Shown here piece after piece: positions 45,405 through 57,347 of a stretch of DNA of 64,000 bases. This stretch comes from Cliona cf. orientalis (Eukaryota > Porifera > Demospongiae > Clionaida > Clionaidae): positions 1,426,001 through 1,490,000 of the forward strand of contig OZ005701.1 of NCBI GenBank assembly GCA_963930775.1, given 5' to 3'. The stretch's first letter is position 1, and every line of letters starts with the position of its first letter. The translations under genes were made by a program, and so were the position numbers. The notes beneath the pieces were generated by a model. It was not told the DNA's origin, searched no databases, and saw only the letters and a list, made by a program, of their open reading frames with translations.

Positions 45405-45515
45405 CTGCCCAGCTCAAGAAATAGCAAATTCTGGCAGCACTATCGGGGCTAGACATTGTCGGGGGGACCGTCACCTCTGGCATTTGCAGCTAAAACTGCT
45501 GTAAGTTTCTGCTGA
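45405..45515. repeat. Diverged solo copy of the 12230/13757 flanking repeat
   Basis: CCAGCTCAAGAAATAGCAAATTCTGG, ATCGGGGCTAGAC.TTGTC.GGGG and CTCTGGCA.TTGCAGCT correspond to 12197-12290 in the SYCP1 intron. No minisatellite is attached. Confidence 0.6.
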
Positions 45516-45946
45516 GCCTGGGCATAGCTAATTAATGACTTATGCCCACAGTCCACTGTTACCAATGTTTGGGCCAGCTTCAAGCTTGGAAGGTAGCTAT
45601 ATAGGGAGAATGAGATCATAATATTCCCTCCTTTTTTTTTTTTTTCCCACATGTAGTTCATTTTTGGCATCATATAATAATATTTATCCCATGGCACATA
45701 ATTTCCACAAGTACCCATATAGCTAGTGGGAAACTTTGTTGAGGTTTTTGAATTCTGGCACTAAATTAAAAATTCACCAAGTTAATTTCATGCATGCGTG
45801 CCCATGGCGCCTAAAGCATTCAGATCACCACTGAAATTTTAAACTTTACCAGCTCATCTTTCATCCGGCCAGCTGATCTATTGGAATGAAGACATAATAA
45901 TGAAATATTGCAAGGCAACACTGAGGACACTTACCAAAAGTAGTCT

Positions 45947-46054
45947 GGGTGCCAGGCTGCACCCAGACGACCCTTGCCCGTTTGACCACGTGACGACCTT
46001 TTCCTGCTGTATACGCAGCGCGCGCGCGTGCATGAAGGGGACTGGGCACGAGAC
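45947..46054. mobile_element. Fragment of the TAGTCTCG MITE family
   Basis: GCGCGCGTGCATGAAGGGGACTGGGCACGAGACTA (about 46020-46055) is the inverse of the left end of the 591-906 element. The other side (TAGTCTGGGTGCCAGGC at about 45942) is only partly similar. Probably a decayed copy just upstream of the NLR gene. Confidence 0.5.
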
Positions 46055-46321
46055 TACCCCAGACCCCACCCTTGGAGGTGGTGTCTGCGAGACTAAGCTC
46101 GAAATCCCTCACATGAAGTTCTAACCTTTGACCCTTGCTGAGCTTGCAAAGACGAGAACACCGAGAAGTAAGTCCCAAGCATATACTCGCGTATGCGGCG
46201 TTAATACTGATTTTAATCATCCTCTATGTCTACTTTTCCAGCTATATTAAAATTTGAAGCATCATAATACTTCAACTTGAAGTCATTCACTCTCGGTATC
46301 ACGAATCAACACGAATTTGAT

Positions 46322-49300
46322 ATGGCTGAGGGAGGTTTAATTAGATCTGGTGTTACTGTTGGTCTTGGCCTTGAGGAGCAGCTGTCCAAGTTCCCTGCTC
46401 ATCTCCTCGATCGTCCCTGTACCGAGTCTCACCTTGGCAAACTAGTTCATTGTATCACCACTGATGCTATGGTGTTGATGGCTGCTGATTTGGGACTAAC
46501 TGCTGTGGAGATTGATGATGTTCGAACTGCCTGGCAAGCTTGGAGTCCACTGAGCTGTCCAGAGACTGAAAATGTTCAAAATGTGGCAAGAAAAGTACCA
46601 ATCACTAGCAACGTATAGGTGTGTGTACATCTGTGTGTGTATGTATTATAGAGGAAAGAATGCGTGAGGTTGGGAACAGCCTGTCTGCTGTCTATTGAGT
46701 GGATACTATAGCCTCGTCCCCAGGCCACTCCCACGTTTTCAATGTTGCACGCAGAAAAGAGGGAAGGCCTGGGAGGCGAAATCACGTGAGCGCGATTGCG
46801 CAATCGCTTTGTACACAAAGCATAGAACCGTACCCGAACCGTGAAAAACGATGTTTTGAAGGAAAGTGCGGGCGTTATCTTCGCTCACCTGGCCAGTACA
46901 CGACTACATTTGACATCCAACACTCGAGATAACGTCGATCGTGACTAGAGACTTCAGACTAGATGATCAATCCGAGCGGCCACAACAGACAAATCGATAC
47001 AGCGATCGAGTTGAACACTTTTAGTAGCTGTAAACGTCTCAAGTGACTCCCCTGAAACACTAGCAAAGGCTAACAAACAGCGAAATAGGGCCGTTTGTGC
47101 TATCGGTACGGTTCGGGTACGGTTCTATCCTTTGTGTACAAAGCCATTGCGCAATCGCACTCACGTGATTTCGCCTCCCAGGCTCTCCCTCTTTTCTGTG
47201 TGTAACATTGAAAACGTGGGAGTGGCCTGGGGACGAGGCTATGGATACTATGCTATTTTAATCAGGTTATGACAGTAGTTGATGCAAATCCATTATGACT
47301 TACTCATAGATTGTACATTATTATGTCCAGAGTCCCAATCAACAAATCGATTCGGCCGACCGATGAGGTAATTATGATGAAATGATGATGAAACCTATGA
47401 TGAAATTGGGGTGAAGACTACTTCAAAATGTTTAGCTCGCATGACAGGGTGTTGGGACCCAGAATTCGAACCTAGCGTAGAAGAGATCATGGACTATCGA
47501 TGATATATGGTGATTCTCTCAGTTCACTTTCTTTAGTGAACTCGCACTCAGGGGGGATTTCCCTATTCAGTCGAGCACATGGCAGGTGAAGGTCACGTCT
47601 GGGTCAACCGGCTCAAGCCGCGCGCCCCAATATTCATGTACAGAGCATGCGCAGTTTGTCAATGTAATAGGGGCAGTGAATCTATGCTTTGAGGGACTCT
47701 GGATGTAGTCTAAGTTTTTCATTTTACACAATTATACCTGACAGAGAAAATGAACAAAGTCACCACATATCATACCCACCACTTATTACCTTAGGGATTC
47801 CCTTGTGGCTGTTAGCAGGCAGTGTAATTACATTATAATATTGTGTGTGTGTGAGAAAGAGAGAGAGAGAGTCGGTTTAAGTATGCAGTATGTACTGTAG
47901 ATCGGGATATCTTCGCCGGTAAAATATTTTGCTTGTAAATTTTTCACGTAGTCTAAATTTTGTCACCAGACTTTAGCGACCAAAATAGGTATAGGTTGAG
48001 GTACGTTACACAAAATATTCACGTTTAATTTTCGTCGGAAAAGGTCATAGACGAAAATTTCGCGATCTACGGTATGTCAAAGTTTAAATTATTAATAAAA
48101 GTGCAAAATTATGTATGTTACATCAAGTTCAGGTGCCACGGGCGGGTGCATGTTCATTCTGATATACATGGTAGCACTTCAAGTTTTTTTTTCCAGGATG
48201 CTGATCACTGCCCTCCATGAAGCTTGCAAAGCTGACATCATTGATAACCTACACAGCATAATAGTGTCCCCCACCACACCTCCTCAACCAAACACACAGC
48301 ACACCACTCAACATCAAAAGCTTTTCTGGTACAGCGGCTACGTAAAGGACAGACACTCCCAAATCCATATTGCTACGGCCCCCAACAAATGGCTTCCCTC
48401 ACCAACACGAAAAATCTTCAACCTGGCCATCATCAAGAAAGAGAGAATTCAACATGGCAAGATTGACGATGAATTTGTCCGTCAGACCATCAGGGGACAA
48501 GTGGATGATATCCTGTTGAAGAAATCACCAATTGAACTGGAAAGGCTGTTTGAGAACATTGAAGGAGAGAGAAAAGCGATTTTGATCGATGGTGCTCCAA
48601 GTAGCGGGAAGAGCACACTGACAGTACACATCTGTCAGAGATGGAGCAGAGGTGAACTATTTCAAGAGTTCACCATCGTCATACTTGTCCAGTTACGAGA
48701 CCCAGAAGTGCAAAGTGCACAGAGTATAGCCGATTTGATCCCTTGTCGAGACAAAGAAACTGCTCAACAAGTAGCAAAGGCAATTACCGATACTGATGGA
48801 AGGGGTATCTTGTTTGTAATGGATGGATGGGATGAGCTCCCATCGCACCTTCGAGAAAAATCACTTCTTAGGGATATGATCACACCTTCTCTTCACTCTC
48901 CCATCACTCAAAGCTCAGTGGTTGTCACATCACGTCCGGTTTCATCAGGTGAGCTCAGTGAATTGGTCTCTTCCCGAATTGAGGTGCTTGGTTTCACTAG
49001 GGAGGAGCAGAAGCAGTACTTCACTGAGTGTCTAAAGGGAGACACCAAAGCGGTTGACACTCTGATGGAGAGACTGAGCGAAAACCCAGCTGTAGAGGGC
49101 AGTTGCTACCTTCCTCTGAATGCTTCCATTGTAGCCCATCTTTACCTGAGTGATGGCTCCCTCCCTCGCACTGTTTATGGCATCTTTTCCTCCCTTGTCC
49201 GGCATTGTCTCTCTCACCACCTGTGCCAGCGATTGGGGAAAACACAAGAAGAAGCTCGATTGATATCACTCGATACATTACCACAAGAATTGCAAGCTTC

Positions 49301-50861
49301 TTTTAATCAGCTCTGTGAGTTAGCATTTTCAGGAATATCACAAAACAAAGTCACATTTTCTCTGATTGATTTAGAGGCTGTCAAAGACTCAGCAGTGATT
49401 TGTGAGGTGGGTCTACTTCAAGCCACACCCAGCATAGTTTCTGATGGCAGAACAGTATACTATAATTTCCTTCATCTGTCTATACAAGAGATGTTATCAG
49501 CAGCTTACATCGCTCGCATGCCAGCCAATGAGCAGATCTCAACATTTGATTCACTATTTAGTGACTCCAGTTTTAGTGCAGTGTTCCAATTTTATGCAGC
49601 CATCACAAAGCTTCGCATTTCAAGACCATTCCTCAGCAAATTACCACGTTGGTTGTGTCCTATATCAGCAGGTGTGCACGATCTTATTAGAAAAATCATT
49701 AAGAAACAGAAAATTCAGTACAGTCAACCTAAAACTCTCTTACTCTCTCTCTTTCATTGCTTGTACGAGGCTCAGGATTCTTCTCTCTGCCAGTTTGTGA
49801 AAAAGCAACTGGGAAACAATTTGTATCTATCATTTACCTCATTAACTCCAGTGGACTCTGTCGCTATTGGCTACTTTCTTTCCTGTGTCCCTCCCACTAC
49901 TGATAATGCCAGTGAATTTGTAGTGGCGCTTAAGAAGTGCTCCCTAGGAGATGCTGGCACCAAGTGCCTGATGCAAAGCATTTGCAGGAGTATACGTAGT
50001 GATCCTCACTGCATGATAAATACTCACCTTCACATAAACCTGGAGGGCAATGAGATTCATGAAGAAGGTGCCTCACACATAGCTGAGGTACTGAATAGTA
50101 CTAGTGTAGTGAACATCTTGCGGCTAAATGATAATCCAATCGGTGATAAAGGACTACAGACTATATTTGATGCTCTCCAACGAAACAAAACATTGAAACA
50201 TCTCTTTGTTACTTCCTGTAATGTGACCAACACTGGAGTGGCTTCACTGGCTGATGCTAACGGTACACTGGAGAAATTAGTCATCAGCAAAAATCAGATC
50301 GGTGAAGAAGGTGCCTCACACATCGCTCGGATACTCAGTGATACGAACGTACTGAGTATCCTGCTGTTAGATAATAATCATTCAATTGGAGATAAAGGAC
50401 TGCAGACTATATTCAATGCTCTCAAGCAAAACAAGACATTGAAATGTCTCGATGTTACTCGCTGTGGTATGACTGACACTGGAATGGCTTCACTGGCTGA
50501 TGCACTTCATGCTAACAATAGTCTTGAAAAGCTATACATTGATGACCCTAATCACAGTTTAGCAATAACTGAGAATGGACTGACATGTTTAGCTGAAGCT
50601 GTTTCCAGGCACTCAGGGCTGAAGAAATTATGCATCCCTAAATACTTGGCGGTGGATAAAGTGAGGAAGGCCATCAATGAAGAACGAAGGAGAAATAGAC
50701 TAACAGATATTGACATATGGACCTCCTGGGGTATAAGAGAAGGTATACGACGTTTAGTCTATGCATTAATAAGAATCTTTATTATTATGTGTGTCTCTGC
50801 TATAATAATATTGATTGTTGCTATGCTTTTACTGTATAAAATTATATCCCTGTTTCTGTAG
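46322..50861 (+). CDS. NLR receptor: DEATH-NACHT-LRR with C-terminal membrane segment; frameshift in exon 1
   Basis: Exon 1 (46322-46618) encodes a DEATH-type domain (HLGKLVHCITTDAM..LMAADLGLT). Its second half (LKMFKMWQEKYQSLATY) is in another frame, so about one extra base lies between 46530 and 46555. Exon 1 ends AG|GTGTGT and joins exon 2 at 48197 (CAG|GATGCTG), a phase-2 match forming Arg. Exon 2 is a single intact 888-codon exon. It carries the NACHT domain with Walker A GAPSSGKST (48591-48617) and Walker B ILFVMDGWDELP (about 48807-48842), a helical NACHT-associated part, about six or seven ribonuclease-inhibitor-type LRRs (about 50030-50640, EEGASHIA and GDKGLQTIF repeats), then ~30 hydrophobic residues at the extreme C-terminus. 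NLRs sense microbial or danger signals through LRRs and oligomerise by NACHT. Expanded NLR sets with DEATH or CARD domains are known in sponges. An unspliced start at 48111 would instead add a hydrophobic leader. Confidence 0.85.
46709..47241. mobile_element. 533-bp MULE-like MITE in the NLR intron, 9-bp target duplication
   Basis: The left arm begins TAGCCTCGTCCCCAGGCCAC and the right arm ends GTGGCCTGGGGACGAGGCTA. The arms match over ~135 bp, including GAAATCACGTGAG and GTACCCGAACCG. Flanks are exact copies of TGGATACTA (46700-46708 and 47242-47250). The interior has no transposase. It belongs to the same end-family as 24098-24316 and 62194-62276. Confidence 0.9.
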
Positions 50862-51336
50862 TTATGATGTTATTACAGCATTATTAGGAATAATAATTAT
50901 TATTATGGTGTAACCATGGTTCCATGCACCATGCAGAACCATAACCGCTCAGCCACCACTCTTATTGCTGCAAACAGGATTTATTATTTTTGCCAATGTT
51001 GTTATAATAATATTATTATTATAGACCACTCCTGATAGACCTCACCTCTATAATACTGAATATGTGGATCGATGTAAGGATCGACTGGTGCACTGGCTCC
51101 TACCAATGAAAATAATAATAATATTGAAGGGCTGAAAAGTAAAGTGGTCTAATATAACCCACAAAATTAATCTCGAGTTAGACCCCCTAATCTTATTATG
51201 TGTTTCAGAAGCTAAAATTTCACAATTTTGGAATTTGGACAATTTGCAATTTGGTAGAGTATTAGACCACTTTACTTCTCAGCCCTTCATTATTATTATC
51301 GCTATAATATTATTATTATAACATTATTAGTTTGTA
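50862..51336. other. Intergenic spacer between the convergent NLR and CEP120 genes
   Basis: Holds both 3'UTRs in about 475 bp, plus a MITE-like inverted repeat at 51111-51300 and AATAATATTATT palindromes. No gene seen. Confidence 0.6.
51111..51300. mobile_element. MITE with 29-bp inverted repeats
   Basis: GAAGGGCTGAAAAGTAAAGTGGTCTAATA at 51126-51154 is matched inverted by TATTAGACCACTTTACTTCTCAGCCCTTC at 51260-51288, with one mismatch. AATAAT runs lie on both outer sides. About 105 bp lie between the arms. Confidence 0.8.
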
Positions 51337-54295
51337 TTATGTGAAATTTGCATGTTCAGCTAGTGCCTGTCTGATCTCAAGATCTAATTTCTGAATGGTA
51401 GGGTCACTGCTAGTGTAGACTCCAGTCTGGAGTAGAATGTCTCTCTCTTCTATCCACCTTGCTACATTAGTGTCCACAGTGCTTGGTTCAGTGTGGGGCT
51501 TTGCTCTTGATTCAGCATTCAGTTTTGCTATGGGAGAGTTTGGTTTGGACGAAGAAGAGCCTGCTGTCGTTTGTTTCTGCTGTGCTTGATGGAAAAGGGT
51601 TTGCTCCTGCAATCTGTTGTGAGATGAAGAAAAGAATGAGAAAGAAGACAACAGAGAATTAATTTAGAGGCAGAGAGAGAGAGAGAGACTCACTGTTCCA
51701 CTTCATTCTTGACATGGTGCAGCTGTTGCCTTATGCTATTCTGCTCTTCATGCTGCAAGTACCTTGCCCTCATCATCTCCAGCTCTTGCTGCTGAGATAG
51801 CAGTCTTTCCCTGGCGGCAGTCTGCTCTCTCTGTCGACAGGCAGCTAGCTCACCCAAAGCCTTGCTCCACTGTTCCTTGTAGTGCTGTTTTGACTTGGAC
51901 AACGCCAGGAGCTTGCGCTCTAGCTCAGCCTGGTGGAGAACACGTATTGGATAAAAGTACTCGCATTGCATGCATAGAGGATATGGCGACCTTTACCAAT
52001 TTTTTACCAATACAAAGGTAGCTGGGGTTGGTGAAATTTTTAGAAAATATGGTATGTTTAAATTATTGATTACAGGAGTGTTTTTATTTGTACCTTTTCC
52101 AGCTGAGCTATGCTCAATTCAGCTTGAAGCTTTGATTCAGGCTTGGCCACGATCTGTTGTCGATATTTCTCAAACTCCATCTCTCTGGAGCTCAAGCGCG
52201 ATTCCAACTCACGAACCTTAGTTTAACAATTAAATTTCAACTGACACCACTACAATAATATACATGTAATTCATAAGGTATATATCTCACCTGCTTCTTG
52301 AGGGAATCAATATGTGACTGCAACTCACTTGATTTGAGCCTATGCAAAAATTGATAATTTTTGTCAATGGAGTATAATATGGTTATGATGGTTGTCCAAA
52401 CTGACCTTTCAATCTCCAATTGTTGCTCATACTGAGTCCTGACCTGCAGGACAGCTCCCTCCAGCTCTTTCTGAAGCAGCTGCCTCTCCTGAACTAATTT
52501 ATCTTTCTCACGAATGAACTGAAAAGACAAATCATAGTTTCCCTATCAGTTTCTTGTACCCCATCTCTCTCTCTCCCCCCCCCCCCCTCCCTCTCCATTC
52601 ACAATAAAATCCTTACCTTTGTTTCTCTCTCACTCAGTTGTTTTTGCTGAGCTTGCACTCTTACGAGTGCCTCTTGCAGCTCTTTCTCTAGCGAGGAGTA
52701 GTGTTCAAGTTTCTGCCTCAACAGCTGTTGTCTTTGCTCCTCTCTCTTCTGCCATTCCTCGCCTATGGACAAAAGATAGCTATTTTAGTCAAGACATGTA
52801 CATAGTGTTCTTATTCTCTAGTTGGTGAGTGTTCTCCCTAAGGCATGTCGCCCAACAAGCCTTCAATACAGAATTCCCTTTGATGTGAGAATGGGATAAC
52901 CAAAAAGCTTTATGTGGCTACAAGCTCCACCCGCACCCATGCCCTTCTATCATGCCTTGAATTTTGCTTGGGGAGAACACTGAGAAGAGGCCGAATGCTC
53001 AACCTAGAACAGCACTATACAGTTACGTGGGTTCGACTGTAGCAACAAAATGTTGACTTAATTAAACTTTCTCCCACCTAGCTTAGCCATGTGTGTCTTC
53101 TCTCGTGCCTTGAGCTGCTCCTGGAAGGCCTCCTCCTCTGTCAGTTTCCACATCTCCAACTCCATGGCTGCACTGTACTCCGCTGAACCAACCACACTAC
53201 TGCCAACGACACCGGGAGCAACAGCTGCACAACATGCGTGTGTACACGTACATATGTATGTGTGTGATAAGCACAAAATCTAAGTAGTGGTAGCATGATG
53301 CCCCTGCCACTATGCCTTAAGAAAATTCTACATGTACATGTATATCCTAGTTACATGTAGCTAGCTATTCAAGTATCAGGACACTTGGAGACAATGATAG
53401 CTAAAAAAAAAAACCATCACTTACCTGAGACTGGTACATGTACATTTGTATCATGAGGAGGAGGAGGATGGGGAAAGTGCTGCTGTGATGAAGGAGGTAG
53501 ATAGCTGAGATGACTCGGACCCACATTTAGTGCCTGACCACCACCGATACTTTGATCAAACATCGTTCGACTCGCTGGAGGAGCACCCAAACCAATACCT
53601 GGAGCAAACCGAGGCACGTCAATATTAGCCTGAGGGACCACGTGGGAATTCGTCCAGGTAGGTACAGTCTCAGCGCTAGCGAGATTTTGATGAGCTGTTG
53701 TGATTGGCAGGGGCCGGACAGTACTAGCACTAGAGAGGGAGGTTCCGTCTTTTGATTGGTTGATGGGGCCGTGATCTTCTAAGACGAGGACGGTGTTTAT
53801 GTGTCCGAGAGTGAGGAGGTGGAGGGTGTGATGGTTGGAGGGTGGTGGAGGGGTGATCGGGGAGCGGAGAGAGCAGATCTGTCTCGTGACTCCGCCTTCT
53901 AGCATGGCTTTGTTCACAGATAGCACTTCTCCCAATATTATCTGGGAAAAATTGAATTGTACAAACTCACCTAATATGCGCAAAAGCCCAGGGATAAGCA
54001 CATCTAAAATACCCACCGACGACTTTTATATTACCTTTGAGGTACCAATGATGAGGTCATGTGACTTATCACATGACTGCCACACCTCCACCATGAGTGG
54101 GTGGCTGGAAATGTGCTGAGTCAGCTGCTGTGGCTCGGTTGCAAAGTCAAATGCACAGTAGGACTGAGTGAAGGGTTGGTCTGTGTTGAGGGAGAGAGGG
54201 ATGGGAGGCTGAACGACAACTGGGTAGGGACAACCAAAGAAGGGGTAGCTGTATCTGTGTGTGTGCAGGGGGAGAGAGGAGAGAGAGACAGGGAG

Positions 54296-54338
<43 letters not shown>

Positions 54339-57158
54339 AGAGGAGTATACGAGTATCTGTGTGTGTACATGCTACTATGCAATATAATTAGAAAATAAAG
54401 CTGATAAGGAGAGCAAGCTTTTCTTAGAATGGGAGAGGGAATAGAGCCCTTTAAATGGGCAGAATATGTAATATATATTATAGCTGACGGCCCTTTAAAA
54501 AGGCAAAATATGCACTGTGATAGCTGACCTCAGGTAGCATCTAATGCTACTATCCAGAGCTGTGTTATGTACACTTCTCAGATCCACAGAGAACTTGTAG
54601 CGATGAGCCACACCAAAACCAGGTGGAGGACCAACTTTGGAGACAGGTACCGTCGCCGGGGCAACTGCAGATGCAGCCACTGAAGATAAAATAGGTGCCG
54701 CCTGAACAGTTGACAGAGGTAAAGGGATAGAGCCGGTATACGTAGCTTTGGTGATGTCTTGTGCGAGAGAGAGATGGTGGCTGGATAAACTACTAAAGTG
54801 GTGAGGGGGGACGGTTGTGAGCTGTGTTGTTGTGGGGAGCAGGTGTGAGGGTGGTGGAGGGTGGAGTGGTGAAGCTGTGATGGGTGGAGGGGGAGGGGGA
54901 AGAGGTGACAGACGATCATCTTGATGAATGTTTTGACTGCCTTCCTTGGGTCGTGCAACTGGCGATTGGCTAGTGGTAGTGGTCACTTCTTTTGCTGTCG
55001 GTGGAGGGGGAGGGGTGGACTGGGCACTGCTACTGGAACCTGCAAGCAGTGAGCCAACAGAGTATATATACAAAGAGTGCAATATAGTGGGCCCCTCTAT
55101 ACCGGCCACCTCCATTGGGAACGGAGGTTTTGGCCATTATAGAGGGCCTGATTCACGAGACTAGCCGCTCATCAGAGGTGGGGTTCCACTGTGTATTCTT
55201 GATTGTACACATAATATTTTGGCAGCACTCACCAGTTGTTGTCTTAGAGGAGGGGGTGTTCAGGGAAGCTTCTTCAAACGATCGAGTCAAGTTCCTCCTA
55301 GCGGAGAGACTGCTGTGAGGGGGCGTAGCGATGACCTTTGACCCCGAGGGGGCACTGGTGGGCAGAGCCTTGGATAGCGATGATGACTGGGGTGGATGTG
55401 CCTTGGGAGAGGCAGCACTAGTGGGAGGGGTTGGCTTGTCGGATTGTTCAAGATGAATCGTAACATCCACTGTAGCGCCACCTGATGATGTATGGTAAAG
55501 GTCGTCAAATACACAAAGTAGCATTATATTAGTGTTCACAACCCACTCTTGTCTAACTTTAGAGTAGATTCGAGGGTGTCCTTTGAAGCAAGAGGGTTAA
55601 GAGAGAAAGAAGCTTTTGCTACACTGTCAGAGCCACAGCATAAGTGAACCTGCGCACGAAAGAGAGAGAGAGAGAGAACTTGTGCTGTATTCCTATCAAA
55701 AAACTTATAGACCTACATCCAAGTCAGGTTGAGATGCTAGCAATAATGAGAGTAAGTCCCTGGATGATTTCAGCCTAATTGACGCTCGTTCCGGTGAGAA
55801 TGTGGGAGGGGCAAACGGCTCTGATGTGATATCGTTGCCAAGGAGACAGTAGTAGAAGTAATATTGCGCTTGATCAGGAGGCAACTAGGGAAAAAGAAGA
55901 ACACACCACATAAATTTTGATTGATACCATACACAAGACCAAGAGTTCAAAAAATGACTTTTGAGTTATACTGAAATTTAAATTCCAATGACTCAATATG
56001 TACAAAATTAAATGGTAACAGTCACGTATTCTTTGAGTATGACATTGGGTATACTGGATATGGCACAATTGATGGATACGTACATATTTTCTAGTAAGCG
56101 AGGTCTGTCTTACACTTGGCAGTTGCCTGGCGTTGCTTAGGGTGAGGGAGAGGGTGAACATGAGCTGCTGTTCCTGGAGGTCTGGATTGAGGGCCGAGTG
56201 AGGGGAAGGGAGAAGATGGTAGTAACCACCAGATGGATCAAGGGTCAGGGAGAGACTGGGAACTGTGCATGTATAAAGATGGAGAGGGAGAGAGGGAGAG
56301 AGAGAGAGAGAGGGAGGGAGAGAACTTATGACACACATAGTGCAGATACATGTAAAATAATAATTATGCTGTACCATTATCGTGAGTTTCCTGAGTTTGA
56401 TTGGGCAATGTCATTGGTGATGAACTTTGACCTTCATCTTCCAAGGTGAGTGCCACTTGTAACTGTGGCCGCAGACGAGAGTAGGTGGAGTTTAGCACCC
56501 CATACCAGCTTGGCTCCTGCAGCTATGCAGTAAAAAATAAAGGAAAAAGTACGAACAATTGTGCAGTACACTTTAAAAATTAAACATTGATGTCAAGGTA
56601 TTAAACTGCATACCTGTTGTGACTTGGGGTGAGCTGTTCTGAGGTCGAACATCACGTAGCCAACATTCTGACGATTCTTTGTTGCACTATCAACAGCATA
56701 GCACTGCACATGCAAAACATATACATCGATGACCATCCCTCCCTCCCTCCCCCCCCTCCCTCCTTACCCCTAAAATATGCGTGGTTTAATGTGCCTACCT
56801 GTAGCTTTATTGGAGTTCTGTTGAGCTTGTGTTGCTGTAGAGCCTTTCTGGTCATCTCCCAGGCCAGCTCAGTGTCAATGGCCATGGTACCACCAGCATG
56901 GGGTAGAGGGTCAGTGCACAACACTTCACCATTGAAGCGAGCCTCCACTTCAAGGAAACACTCGGGGCGACGAGGAAAGTTGCGCCCTTGAAGTAAAAAA
57001 TATTTATTTGGTACCTTCAAATGTGTCTAGGTAGCCATAGCTGGAGTTCTAGCCCCTATCCTACTTCAGTGACTTGTGAAGAGGCTGAAACTCCATATTT
57101 TATTAAGTACAAACTCACCTGCTATTATGGAGACCACAACAAGTAGCTTTTGCTCCAT
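51337..57158 (-). CDS. CEP120: Centrosomal protein of 120 kDa
   Basis: Eighteen exons sum to 3474 nt, giving 1157 aa (human 986): 57158-57119, 56986-56799, 56703-56614, 56522-56375, 56262-56114, 55884-55717, 55649-55547, 55481-55233, 55039-54529, 54254-54035, 53941-53425, 53224-53078, 52762-52617, 52518-52406, 52339-52291, 52216-52094, 51929-51694, 51613-51337. The N-terminal C2 domain (LLVVVSIIAGRNFPRRPECF, ALQQHKLNRTPIKLQ) matches human (LLIVVSILEGRHFPKRP). A second C2-like block has FYYCLLGNDITSEPF and PERASIRLKSS. The third C2 domain has DLRS and YSYPFFG..QSYCAFDFAT. The C-terminal coiled coil begins ALELEMWK-like and includes KSKQHYKEQWSKALGEL; the end is WIEERDILLQTGVY. CEP120 drives centriole elongation and basal-body assembly. 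Two Pro/Ser/Thr-rich linkers (exons 8-9 and 11) explain the extra length. Confidence 0.95.
55085..55195. mobile_element. Decayed pogo/Tigger-like MITE in CEP120 intron 8
   Basis: TATAGTGGGCCCCTCTATACCGGCCACC and, inverted, GGCCATTATAGAGGG flank an inner unit. An outer end GGTGGGGTTCCACTGT resembles the 19355-19935 terminus. Boundaries are uncertain. Confidence 0.45.
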
Positions 57159-57347
57159 TGTCAACGAAGTCAATGAAGTATGTTTGCTTATTCAGCTCCC
57201 TTTGGTGTGCTCTAATTAGACTTTAAAGAGCCCGCCAAATTTGCGACCGCTCACGATGGGCGTGGCCGTGGCGTTTCATGTCCCGTTCCATTCTGCTTTG
57301 TGGATCGGGAATTGGTTTGAGTTCTGCACGTGGCAAAAGGCAAAAGA
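57159..57347. promoter_or_regulatory. Compact bidirectional promoter of CEP120 and MRPL17
   Basis: Only 189 bp separate the two ATGs, which point away from each other. The interval is mixed in composition with a few CpGs (TTTGCGACCGCTCACGATGG) and no TATA box. A shared promoter is inferred from spacing. Confidence 0.55.

Larger units (their letters stand above)
41936..46321. other. Gene-poor region upstream of the NLR gene
   Basis: AT-rich DNA with many AATAATATTATT palindromic motifs and local repeats. No coding gene or structural RNA could be supported. At 46095-46170 a stretch ending AGAAG|TAAGT might be a non-coding upstream exon of the NLR gene (speculative). Confidence 0.45.
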
